The position numbers and the translations under genes are program-made. From the NCBI GenBank assembly GCA_049516595.1, contig JBEKSY010000002.1, positions 98,655-162,654 of the forward strand: a stretch of DNA of 64,000 bases. The letters run 5' to 3'. A model generated the notes under the pieces. It searched no databases and was not told the DNA's origin. It saw nothing but the letters and a program-made list of their open reading frames with translations. Each line of letters begins with the position of its first letter. The stretch's first letter is position 1. The DNA is from JBEKHT01 sp049516595 (GTDB lineage: Bacteria; Chloroflexota; Anaerolineae; Anaerolineales; RBG-16-64-43). Shown here one piece after another: positions 26,489 through 34,819 of the stretch.

Positions 26489-27620
26489 GGGAGAGGGCAT
26501 CAACCCCGCCGCGGGTGGTAAATCGCGTGTTTCCAGGTCGCTGACGCAGTTTCTGGGGCAACAGGGAGTGAAGGTCGCCCTCTACCCGTTCGGGGAAGGA
26601 ATCCTGGGGGAACAGATTCCGGCGCCCTGGGGGGATGATTTCGTCGCCCCGGTTTTTCCGACGCTGTCTTTTCCAGACCGGCGATCTTTCCTGCATCTCC
26701 TTCGGACGGCTTGGAGCCTGCGACGAAAGATGTGTCGCCACCCAGGGATGCAGGAAACCGTTTTCTCCCTGGCCTCGCTTCGCAATGTGCTGAATGAATT
26801 CCGACCTGATCTTGTTCACAACCATTTTGCCAGATCGGATTTCGTTCTCTTTCTGCGAGCGACGAGCCCCAGGCTCCCCGTGGTCTTAACCCACCATACC
26901 GGGGCCAAAGGATTCCACCTGGAACTCTACGACCACATCATTTTCCTTTCCCAATGGATGCAAGAGCAATTTGCGCCCGTGGGCAGCGCCCTCCGGAGCC
27001 AATCGAGCGTCGTCTACTACCCGGTCGAAGACATTTTCCGGGAGGGAGCGATTGTCCCGTCTCGAGATCGGCAGGCGGTTGTTTTTGTCGGAAGACCGAC
27101 GCGGGCCAAGGGCTTGGACGTGCTGATCGAAGCCTGGAGGAATGAGCCCAAGTTGCAGCAACTTCCGATTCGCGTGTGCGGATCGAGTGAGGAAGAGGCA
27201 ACCGACTCGAGATGGACGAGGGAGAAAGGAATTGACCTGCGATTCGAAGGGAGACTCTCGCCCCATCAGTTGATGGAGGTTCTCTCCCACTCGATTCTGA
27301 TGGTGAATCCCAGCCGTCTGGAAGGGTTCAGCGTTGCGGTCCTGGAGGCGCTATGCTGCGGAACCCCCGTGATCGGATGGGCCCCCCAGATCGCTGAGAT
27401 TCAAAGTCGCTGGGGGTTTGAGGTAGGGGTTCCCTTCGACGCGCGGGCGCAATCCTCTGGGGACTTGGCCAGGTCTGTTCTGGCGGTGCTCGAGGGCAAC
27501 CTTCGGTCGACTGAAAGATCGGCGGCAATAGCGGAACACGCACGACAAGATTTTTCTGTCGAGCGGTACGGCCGGGAGAATCAGACCATCTACCAAAGCG
27601 TGCTTGGCCTTCACTCCTGA
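26457..27620 (+). CDS. GT4-family glycosyltransferase, 'GGKSRVS' type (duplicated module, copy 2)
   Basis: A 387-residue GT4 enzyme, counterpart of the gene at 22010. The N-terminus 'ILQVHPFLRGEGINPAAGGKSRVS' and donor site 'EGFSVAVLEALCCGTPVIGW' align with it throughout. ATG 26457 is preferred to TTG 26454. It overlaps the second Wzt gene by 32 bases in another frame, indicating tight coupling. Like the other copy, it is followed by a 'GGMAR'-type enzyme, here after a 242-base gap that contains no supported gene. Confidence 0.88.
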   Translation: MQILQVHPFLRGEGINPAAGGKSRVSRSLTQFLGQQGVKVALYPFGEGILGEQIPAPWGDDFVAPVFPTLSFPDRRSFLHLLRTAWSLRRKMCRHPGMQETVFSLASLRNVLNEFRPDLVHNHFARSDFVLFLRATSPRLPVVLTHHTGAKGFHLELYDHIIFLSQWMQEQFAPVGSALRSQSSVVYYPVEDIFREGAIVPSRDRQAVVFVGRPTRAKGLDVLIEAWRNEPKLQQLPIRVCGSSEEEATDSRWTREKGIDLRFEGRLSPHQLMEVLSHSILMVNPSRLEGFSVAVLEALCCGTPVIGWAPQIAEIQSRWGFEVGVPFDARAQSSGDLARSVLAVLEGNLRSTERSAAIAEHARQDFSVERYGRENQTIYQSVLGLHS

Positions 27621-27862
27621 GGCCTCGACCGGTCTCGTCCCATTCCTGAGGGATCTCGGCACTCAAGGATCACGCTGGTCCGGTAGTTGTTTCAGGGAGA
27701 GGCTCGGGTTTAATGCAAGTGGAGGCCAATGGAGCGGGACCCTTGTCGCCTCGTAGGGACTCGGGGCTCCCGCTACTGTTATCTTCAGCCAGGCCGTCGT
27801 CCTGGGTGTCCTTCCCCTGGACTGTTTGAGGCGGGCCGCGGACATCCGGCCCTGGGCGATCG

Positions 27863-29011
27863 ATGCGAATCTTGCGCGTTCATCCATTTCTGAAATCCGA
27901 AACCGTCCTGCCTGGGGCAGGGGGAATGGCGCGGGTTTCGCTTCAACTGACACTGGCCCTAGCTCGTGCGGGGCACGAGGTGCGGGTGCTGCCCGTTCCC
28001 GAGAGGCTGTTTCAATCGTATGCCTGGATGCTGGAGGTTGGGCAGTCGGTCCGGGTTGAGCCCACGCTGAATCTGCTGACGGCCAAAGGCTTCGCGAAGG
28101 TCGCGCTAAGAGCGATCCATTTGGAGCCGCGTTCCCGGAATCTAAGAGAGTATCTGCTCGATTCGATGTCGTTGGTCGCCCTGCAAGAGACAATGCGATC
28201 TTTCTCGCCGGACATCGTGCACAACCACTTGGCGCGACGCCCCTTCCCCAGGCTGGCTCGAGCGGCAGGGCTCCGCAGGCCGATGATCCTCACCCATCAT
28301 CACGGCGAGGCTGGCGAGTGCCTGAAGGAATACTCTCGGGTCGTCTTTAATTCGAAAGCCACACAAGTCCGCATCGCCGAGGAGTCCGGGTTGCCACTGG
28401 AGAAAACGCGGGTCGTGTATCATCCTGTGGCCGAAAGCTTCCTGAGTGGCCCGGTCATGCCCAACCAGCTGCGGAGCGGAATAGCGTTCCTCGGAGCCGT
28501 GCGGGACCGCAAAGGCATTGATCTGCTCTTGCAGGCCTACGCTGCGCACTCGGGACTCAGGAGCCATACCCTGTACTGCATGGGAAGCGGTGAGGCACTT
28601 GACCGATACCGTTCGTTTGCCGAACAGCTCAACCTACCTGTGGTTTTCGAGGGGCAACAACCAGCGATGAGCGTACGCAACCGCCTGGGAAGCGTAATCG
28701 CCACCGTTATCCCAAGCAGGCTAGAATCCTTCAGCCGAGCGGTTAGCGAGTCCCTCTGTTGCGGAACCCCAGTCATCGGATGGGCCGATCAGGTGCACGA
28801 GACCGAGGAGTTGCTAGGCATTGCGCCCGGGCTGGCCTTCGATGCCAGGGTGGGATCCGCAGGGGACCTAGCGGAGGCCATCTCGGACCTTCTGGCGAGC
28901 GCGCTGACGTCCACAGATCATAGGGAAAGACTGGCGCGGTCCGCACGAAGGACTTTCACAGTTGCAAGATTGCTGCAGGGATATTTGTCCATTTACCAGG
29001 AGTTGCTCTAG
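27863..29011 (+). CDS. GT4-family glycosyltransferase, 'GGMAR' type (duplicated module, copy 2)
   Basis: A 382-residue GT4 enzyme matching the gene at 23178: 'ILRVHPFLKSETVLPGAGGMARVS', 'HNHLARRPFPRL' and 'ILTHHH' have direct equivalents. The donor motif is 'ESFSRAVSE' (E-x7-E retained, Gly replaced by Ser), followed by 'CCGTPVIGW'. It completes the second Wzt-GT-GT module. The ATG at 27863 gives the family N-terminus. A 734-base stretch without a recognisable gene follows. Confidence 0.88.
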   Translation: MRILRVHPFLKSETVLPGAGGMARVSLQLTLALARAGHEVRVLPVPERLFQSYAWMLEVGQSVRVEPTLNLLTAKGFAKVALRAIHLEPRSRNLREYLLDSMSLVALQETMRSFSPDIVHNHLARRPFPRLARAAGLRRPMILTHHHGEAGECLKEYSRVVFNSKATQVRIAEESGLPLEKTRVVYHPVAESFLSGPVMPNQLRSGIAFLGAVRDRKGIDLLLQAYAAHSGLRSHTLYCMGSGEALDRYRSFAEQLNLPVVFEGQQPAMSVRNRLGSVIATVIPSRLESFSRAVSESLCCGTPVIGWADQVHETEELLGIAPGLAFDARVGSAGDLAEAISDLLASALTSTDHRERLARSARRTFTVARLLQGYLSIYQELL

Positions 29012-29745
29012 GAGGGATCAGGGTCAATCGGAGGTTCGGGTGCCGCCGACGGGTTGTGTCGCCGGGGTTTTCGGGGGCGAGCGCTGGCGGCCTCGGACTG
29101 GAGCCGGGTGACTGGCGCGCGTCTCCAACAGAGCGGGTACTTCCGCCTTGCAGATCGCAGAATTTCGCCTTGCCCGAAGGGGACGAAGAAGGGCGGCAAT
29201 CTCAAGGTCTTCATCCAAAGAGGATGGAGGTGTCCAACCTGAGTCCAGAATCTCCGCGCCGCCCGAACCAACAGGTACTCCAAGTCCGTGCGGTCTGGTT
29301 TGAGGGCGACAGCCGATTTGGGACACGGGCTTTGCGCTGCTGGATGAGTCGAGCGCGCTGGCCAGGACTTGGGGGCCTTATCTGTACTCAAGCGGTCTGA
29401 ATTATCTTTAGCGCTCTTCGTCCTTGCGAAGGGCAAACCCGCTGGTCGGGGGAAGCGACGGGAGAAGGTTGCCAGACGGAACCGTCTGGGCCGCGATGGC
29501 CGGAAAAGAAAGCCGGCGGCGCGGAGGGCGCGAGGAATGATACGATTTGAGATTGCGGCAGTGCTCGCCAATTCTGACCGCGTCGAACGTTGGAGGGTTG
29601 CGGACAAGTTCCTCCCAAGGAAGAGCGAATGCTCCCGGATCCAGGGAGGCCCTCGAACTGTAATCAGGCTCCCCGAGGCGAGGCCGGAAGGCCTGCGGGC
29701 TGGATTCGCTTCAGACAGGATAGGCTTCGCAGGAGCACACCCTTG
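29012..29745 (+). other. Gene-poor stretch after the second Wzt module
   Basis: About 730 bases with no gene I can support. Open frames exist on both strands, including a long minus-strand frame running into the next gene, but they are rich in Arg, Pro and Ser and match no family pattern. A sequence TGATACGAT near 29536-29544 faintly resembles an extended -10 box. It could be the scar of deleted genes between two polysaccharide modules. Confidence 0.4.
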
Positions 29746-30795
29746 GTGAACGCTAAGGTCCTTATTGTGGGGGCCGGTCAGGCTGGGTCCCAAAAACATG
29801 TCCCCGCCTTTCAGGCCTGTGCGGAGGTGGAGGTCGCAGGCATCTGCGATCCCGATCTCGATCGGGCACGCCGGGTTGCCCGCGAACGCCGCATCGCTGC
29901 AGCCTACTCTTCTCTGGAAGAGGGGTTGCGGAACACGCAAGCCAGCATTGTTTCAATCTGCACCCCCCCTCAAACTCATCGGGACCTGGCGATTTACGCC
30001 ATGACGCACGGAGCCGATGTGTTGCTTGAAAAGCCGTTCACCGTGACCTTGGCCGAAGCGCAAGAGGTCATGCAAGTCCAAAAACAGACGGGGCGAAAAC
30101 TCTCGGTTGTCCATCAGAACAAGTTCAACTGGGGTGTCATGGAAATGCAAAAGATCGTCGAGCGCGGCGAGGCCGGACGAATCCTGCATTTGGGGCTCAC
30201 CTGGCTCACCAATGGAGATCAGGATCGGATGGTGACGGACCCCAACTTCTGGTGCCACGCAATTCCAGGAGGTCGCTGGGCTGAGTCCCTCCCTCACCAG
30301 CTGTACATTGCCTATGCTCTGGTGGGACCGATGAAGCTACAACATGTCTCGGCGCGGAAAACAACCGCCAAGTGGCCCTGGATGAAGGCGGATGAGGTCG
30401 ATGTGGTCTTGGAAAGCGCGGACGGTTATGTCAACATTCGCATGTCCGCGAATCCGTTGGAATCCAAGCGGCGGATCAACGTTCTCCATGGTACCAAGGC
30501 CTCCTTCATGTTCAGCTACAAGATCGCCATGCCCTTGAGCGAGCGGCCCCGTGCCAAGAGACTTCGCGAGTATGCCATGCGTTACCTGTCTCAATCCTTC
30601 AGCCGAAAGAGCAAGTCCGAAACGGTTCTCTCACCGCACGATCGGCTGATCCACCAGTTTGTGGCACATGTTCTTCACAACGCTCCCTCGCCCACCCCCC
30701 CCGAGGAGGCCTACCATGTCGAGGAACTTACCGAGGCCTTCGGCGTGGAATTCGAGCAGCTCTTCCGTGAGCCAGGCCACGCGCTGATCTCATGA
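29746..30795 (+). CDS. Gfo/Idh/MocA-family oxidoreductase
   Basis: A 349-residue NAD(P)-dependent sugar oxidoreductase. The N-terminal Rossmann domain begins 'AKVLIVGAGQAGSQKHVPAF' and contains the family motif 'EKPFTVTLAEA' (the Lys of EKP is catalytic in characterised members), followed by a C-terminal alpha/beta domain. AGGAG at 29731-29735 serves either TTG 29743 or GTG 29746; the latter is chosen. In polysaccharide clusters such enzymes typically oxidise C3 of a UDP-sugar, but the substrate here is unknown. It ends in an ATGA overlap with the next gene, linking it functionally to that unknown protein. Confidence 0.88.
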   Translation: MNAKVLIVGAGQAGSQKHVPAFQACAEVEVAGICDPDLDRARRVARERRIAAAYSSLEEGLRNTQASIVSICTPPQTHRDLAIYAMTHGADVLLEKPFTVTLAEAQEVMQVQKQTGRKLSVVHQNKFNWGVMEMQKIVERGEAGRILHLGLTWLTNGDQDRMVTDPNFWCHAIPGGRWAESLPHQLYIAYALVGPMKLQHVSARKTTAKWPWMKADEVDVVLESADGYVNIRMSANPLESKRRINVLHGTKASFMFSYKIAMPLSERPRAKRLREYAMRYLSQSFSRKSKSETVLSPHDRLIHQFVAHVLHNAPSPTPPEEAYHVEELTEAFGVEFEQLFREPGHALIS

Positions 30796-32507
30796 GCGCG
30801 GCAGTCCGCACGGTCGAACGCTACACCTATCAGCCGGAGCCCCCGCCCGATGGAGCCCTCCTTCCGGCCGCCGGACAGGGAAAGATCCCGGTGAGCCCTC
30901 CGGATTGGGAACACGCTCTTCGGATTCTCAGGCAAATGAACAGCCTGCATGAACTTGGGGGGCGGAGAGTCTCCTCCCTGATCCGAGTCGATGGTTTTGA
31001 ACCGTGGTGGTTCGTACAGGACCGCCTATACCGCTTCTATCTCCTGCCCTTCACCCGATTCCGGGAATTCCTGAGGGCGAGCTATGGGTGCCAAGAGGTG
31101 AGAGTCGAGCAAGCACCGCGCGATCTCGCTAGGCTTACCGGGATCCTCTCGGGGCGGGAAGGGTTTCCGCGCTTCTTGCGCCTCGACCAGGAAGAGGCTC
31201 GGCGATCGGTCTTGGGCGGAGCACGCTACCCGACCTGGGCGGCGAGAGCAGCCCCGTCCGCAATCACCTGGGCCAGCCTCATTCTTTTCCGCTTGTTACG
31301 ACGGGATACCGTACTTTACATCATCGATCAGTTGAGCCCCGGGCTGGATCATGACTTCCGGCTGTCCCCTCTTTACCGCGAGCTGCACGCCCGAGGTTAT
31401 CGGGTGGCCGAATACGCTCATACTCTGTCTGCCCGCACGGCTGTGGCAAACAGTCTGAGGCGCCGCCGCCCGGTGGCGTTTGTCGAAGCCTTCGGGGAGT
31501 TGTCTGATCCCGAAGGACCGCTGGAGCCGATCCCCATGTCGCCTCCTTCTCCAGGGGAGGCCTGGGATTTCGAAATGGTGTTTGAGCACGCCCTGGTTCC
31601 TGTGGTCATGAGTTGGTGTCGGCAATCGGCAGCCCGCTATCGACGAATATGTCGGGCGATCAAGTTTCAGGGTGCCAAGCGAGCGATCATTTTGGACGAC
31701 AATCGACATAATCATGAGTTGGTCGCCGCCTGCAAGAGGATGGGGATCAAGGTACTGGGCTTCCAACATGGGGTGTTGAACCGCTTTCATACGGGCCTGA
31801 TGGCGTATGGTTTTGGAGATGGCCGGCGGCATGACTTTGATCGCTACGGGCTCTGGGGCCCGGTTTTCGTGGAAAGGCTGAGTCGGGACAGCAACCTGTT
31901 TGAACCCGGACGGCTGTTTGTCGCTGGCCCCCTTCGCCCTCCACCTGCAGGCGGGGAGCGGCACCCGGTTGCCCGTCCCCAAGCCGGCGGGATTCGGCAT
32001 GTGCTGCTTGTATCCGAACCACTGGCGCGCAGGCAGGAGGTGCTCGCCTACCTGCGCCCCCTCCGAGGGGATCCGCACTACCAGCTTCACGTCAAACTAC
32101 GGCCCGGCGAACTGGACCAGGAGCTGAAAGCATATGGGCTTGACCCGCGGGAGGTGGACATCGTTCAGACCGCATCGGTATATGACGCCTTTGACAAAGC
32201 AGACGTCGTGATCGGAACCTACAGCTCAGTTCTCTATGAAGCCGCCCTTGCGCTTCGTCCGATCGTCTGGTTGAAGACCTCCATGGCTTATGGAGCGGAA
32301 CTCGTCCAAGAGGGTCTGGCCGAGGTAGCCCCCGAACCCGAGGGAGTAAAGCAGGCGATCGAGCGGGCCGTGCGTCTCCCCGTGGATGAACTCAAACGTC
32401 GGCGCCAACTGATTTGGAATGATGCCCGGCGCTCCGGTGTGGAGACTCTGCTCAATCGGGCCGAAGAAGACCTTTGGGATCCTCCACGGGGCAAAAGGAG
32501 GGCCTGA
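30792..32507 (+). CDS. Large GT-B-like surface-carbohydrate protein of unclear function
   Basis: A 571-residue soluble protein, not assignable to a named family by eye. The N-terminal 150 residues look unrelated to known glycosyltransferases. Residues 170-290 could form the first Rossmann domain. Residues 298-330 contain 'IILDDNRHNHEL' and 'GFQHG' (323-327), and 475-484 reads 'GTYSSVLYEA'. The 'QHG' loop and the Ser-Ser-Glu region are seen in CDP-glycerol glycerophosphotransferases, KpsS-like and polysialyltransferase-like GT-B proteins. A transferase role is therefore likely (inference). It is coupled by ATGA overlap to the oxidoreductase upstream, and a GT4 gene starts five bases downstream. 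Confidence 0.6.
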   Translation: MSAAVRTVERYTYQPEPPPDGALLPAAGQGKIPVSPPDWEHALRILRQMNSLHELGGRRVSSLIRVDGFEPWWFVQDRLYRFYLLPFTRFREFLRASYGCQEVRVEQAPRDLARLTGILSGREGFPRFLRLDQEEARRSVLGGARYPTWAARAAPSAITWASLILFRLLRRDTVLYIIDQLSPGLDHDFRLSPLYRELHARGYRVAEYAHTLSARTAVANSLRRRRPVAFVEAFGELSDPEGPLEPIPMSPPSPGEAWDFEMVFEHALVPVVMSWCRQSAARYRRICRAIKFQGAKRAIILDDNRHNHELVAACKRMGIKVLGFQHGVLNRFHTGLMAYGFGDGRRHDFDRYGLWGPVFVERLSRDSNLFEPGRLFVAGPLRPPPAGGERHPVARPQAGGIRHVLLVSEPLARRQEVLAYLRPLRGDPHYQLHVKLRPGELDQELKAYGLDPREVDIVQTASVYDAFDKADVVIGTYSSVLYEAALALRPIVWLKTSMAYGAELVQEGLAEVAPEPEGVKQAIERAVRLPVDELKRRRQLIWNDARRSGVETLLNRAEEDLWDPPRGKRRA

Positions 32508-32511
32508 CCGG

Positions 32512-33675
32512 ATGCGGGTGGCCTTCGTCGCTCCTTACCTTCGTGGTCGCGGCGGATGGGCAACCGCCGCGAAGGGTGCAATTTGGGCGCTTTCCGCGCG
32601 GGTCGATCCGGTGCTAGTTGTGGCACGGGCCGACGGCGGCGAGGCGAAGCGTCTTTTCCCGGAATGGCCTCTGGTCCTGGTTCCCGAGATCCAACCCCTG
32701 GATCGTGAGGCCATCCTCCTCCTCCCGAAGCTCTTTCCTACCCGGATCCGGATCGCGTCTTTGGCCCCTCTTGGGGTTGATCTGGTTCACGCGCTGGAGG
32801 CCTTTCCCGCCGGGTGGGTCGGCCGCTGGTTGGCCCAGCGGGAAAAGGTGCCTCTTGTCCTGACGGCACACGGGACCTACGCGGTGGTCTGGAAGAAATC
32901 TCTCTGCCTGTCCCAGGCCTATGGGAGCGTTCTCCAGAGCGCTGCGGCGATTTGCCCGGTATCGAATGGGACGGCGGCGCGGATGAAGACAAACTTCGCG
33001 GAGGCGGTCGAGGGGAAACTCTTGGAGGTGATCCTTCAGGGGACCGACGCAACCGATCGGGTCCCGGCGAATGAAGCGAACACCCATCGATTTCCCGAGC
33101 CGCCGGTGGTGCTCTCCGTAGGCAACCTCAAAGAGAGGAAGGGCTATCACATAAGCCTGCGGGCCTTTGCGCAGTTGCAAAAGGAGTATCCCGCAGCCAA
33201 GTATTGGATCGTCGGGTCCGGTCTCGGCGGCAATTACCATAAAATGCTTGAGAATCTGGTGGGGGGCCTGGGCATCCGGAATGTCGAATTCCTGGGTGCG
33301 GTCGAGAGGGACCTCCTGGATCAACTGTATCGGGAAAGCTCTGTGTTTGTCCTGACCTCCCAGGAAAAGCAGGATCACTTTGAAGGGTTTGGGCTAGTCT
33401 TCCTGGAGGCCGGAGCGCACGGGCTTCCGGTGATCGGCTCCCGGACAGGAGGAATCTCGGATGCGGTGAAGGACGGCGAGACGGGCTTCTTGTTCGATCC
33501 GCTGGATGTATCCGCCATAGCCGAGGGCATGGTTCGGCTGATCCGCGACCCGGGCTTGGCCCGTCAGCTTGGACAGAATGGACGCAAAGTCGCCGAATCC
33601 CTCACCTGGGACCGGTACGCGGACCAGCAACTCCAGGTATACGGACGGGTCCTGGCAAGGTCGAGGGGTTCGTGA
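32512..33675 (+). CDS. GT4-family glycosyltransferase
   Basis: A 387-residue GT4 enzyme. ATG 32512 follows AAAGGAGGG at about 32494-32502; the upstream frame extension is inside the preceding gene. 'VAFVAPYLRGRGGWATAAKGA' is the N-terminal acceptor loop. The donor domain shows 'SVGNLKERKGYHISL', 'IVGSGLGG' and E-x7-E 'EGFGLVFLE', then 'GGISDAV'. The second domain strongly resembles capsule GT4 enzymes. It belongs to a run of three GT4 genes with spacings of only a few bases. Confidence 0.88.
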   Translation: MRVAFVAPYLRGRGGWATAAKGAIWALSARVDPVLVVARADGGEAKRLFPEWPLVLVPEIQPLDREAILLLPKLFPTRIRIASLAPLGVDLVHALEAFPAGWVGRWLAQREKVPLVLTAHGTYAVVWKKSLCLSQAYGSVLQSAAAICPVSNGTAARMKTNFAEAVEGKLLEVILQGTDATDRVPANEANTHRFPEPPVVLSVGNLKERKGYHISLRAFAQLQKEYPAAKYWIVGSGLGGNYHKMLENLVGGLGIRNVEFLGAVERDLLDQLYRESSVFVLTSQEKQDHFEGFGLVFLEAGAHGLPVIGSRTGGISDAVKDGETGFLFDPLDVSAIAEGMVRLIRDPGLARQLGQNGRKVAESLTWDRYADQQLQVYGRVLARSRGS

Positions 33676-33679
33676 TCTG

Positions 33680-34819
33680 ATGCGCATTGCTTATCTCTCC
33701 TCTGCAGAGATTCCATCTCCGACCGCTCATAGCCTTCAGGTCATGAAGATGTGCGAGGCGATGATTGAGGAGGGTCATTCGGTCCGGTTGTTCGCGCCTT
33801 GCCCTCGCAGGGATCCGGTGCCGGACGATTCGGAGTTGCTGTCCTTCTACGGGCTGGAAGCGGTCCCTCCGTCCGTGTTCGTGCAGACACCCAGGCTCCT
33901 GGGGCGGAGGGGGCTGGCGGTCAGGCTGGTCCGGAAAGCCCTGCGAGAGAAGATCGATCTGGTCTACACCCGAGGAGTCGACATTGCATTTTTTGCCTCG
34001 CGCGGAGGATGCCCCTCGGTGCTGGAATTGCATCAAATGCCCACTGGGCGGATAGGTCCTTGGTACTTTCGGGGATACCTTCGCCAGGGCTCGCCCAGGC
34101 GGCTGGTGGTCATCAGTCCCCGGCTCCGGCAGCTGCTGCTGGAGCGATATTCCCCCCGAGCGGATCGGGCAGTCCTGGTGGCACCCGATGCGGTTGACTT
34201 GCGAAGATACGACAGACTCCCGAGCCCGGCGGAGGCCCGCCGGCGTCTCGGGCGCGCGCCCGCGCAGTTCACCGTCGGATACCTGGGAAGCCTCTACGAA
34301 GGTCGAGGGATCGAACTCGTCCTCGCGCTTGCTGGCCGGATGCCGGAGCTGAGATTCCAAATTAGAGGGGGAGACGAGGGACAGCTTGAGAATTATCTGC
34401 GCCGCGAGGTCCCGCCCAATGTCGAATGGCTCCGACATGTTCCGCATGCGGATATTCCCCTCCAGGAGGCCGCCTGTGAGGTGCTGCTGATGCCCTACCA
34501 AAGAAAGGTAACCGTTCAGGGAAAAGGGGACACGGCGGAGATCATGAGCCCCCTCAAGCTTTTCGAATACATGGCCGCAGGGCGTCTCATTGTGGCGAGC
34601 GACCTGCCTGCGTTACGTGAGGTTCTCAACGAAAGCAACAGCGTGCTGCTCCCTCCGGATTCACCGCTGGACTGGCAGCGAGCAATTCGGCGAGCTCAGC
34701 AGGACGTCCCCTGGCGAGAAACACTGGGGCGCAAAGCCCGTGAGGACGTAACCCCGTACACCTGGCGCAATCGCGTTCGCACGATTCTTGAGTCCGATCG
34801 GACGTTGGACCATGGATAG
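33680..34819 (+). CDS. GT4-type glycosyltransferase, 'SPLKLFEYMA' subgroup (tandem paralogue 1)
   Basis: A 379-residue GT4 enzyme from ATG 33680. The N-terminus 'IAYLSSAEIPSPTAHSLQVMKM' and the donor-site string 'MSPLKLFEYMAAGR' define a subgroup where the first Glu of E-x7-E lies in a different context ('TAEIMSPLKLFE'). The next gene (34812) is a clear paralogue, with 'IPSDKANSLQVVKM' and 'MSPLKMFEYMAAGR' at the same places. The two overlap by eight bases. They probably add successive sugars of related type (inference). Confidence 0.86.
   Translation: MRIAYLSSAEIPSPTAHSLQVMKMCEAMIEEGHSVRLFAPCPRRDPVPDDSELLSFYGLEAVPPSVFVQTPRLLGRRGLAVRLVRKALREKIDLVYTRGVDIAFFASRGGCPSVLELHQMPTGRIGPWYFRGYLRQGSPRRLVVISPRLRQLLLERYSPRADRAVLVAPDAVDLRRYDRLPSPAEARRRLGRAPAQFTVGYLGSLYEGRGIELVLALAGRMPELRFQIRGGDEGQLENYLRREVPPNVEWLRHVPHADIPLQEAACEVLLMPYQRKVTVQGKGDTAEIMSPLKLFEYMAAGRLIVASDLPALREVLNESNSVLLPPDSPLDWQRAIRRAQQDVPWRETLGRKAREDVTPYTWRNRVRTILESDRTLDHG

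Noticed and set aside
29008..29940. Long minus-strand open frame of 310 codons
   Set aside because: Arg/Pro/Ser-rich, no family pattern, and it overlaps the clear start of the Gfo/Idh/MocA gene on the other strand; it is a GC-rich shadow frame.
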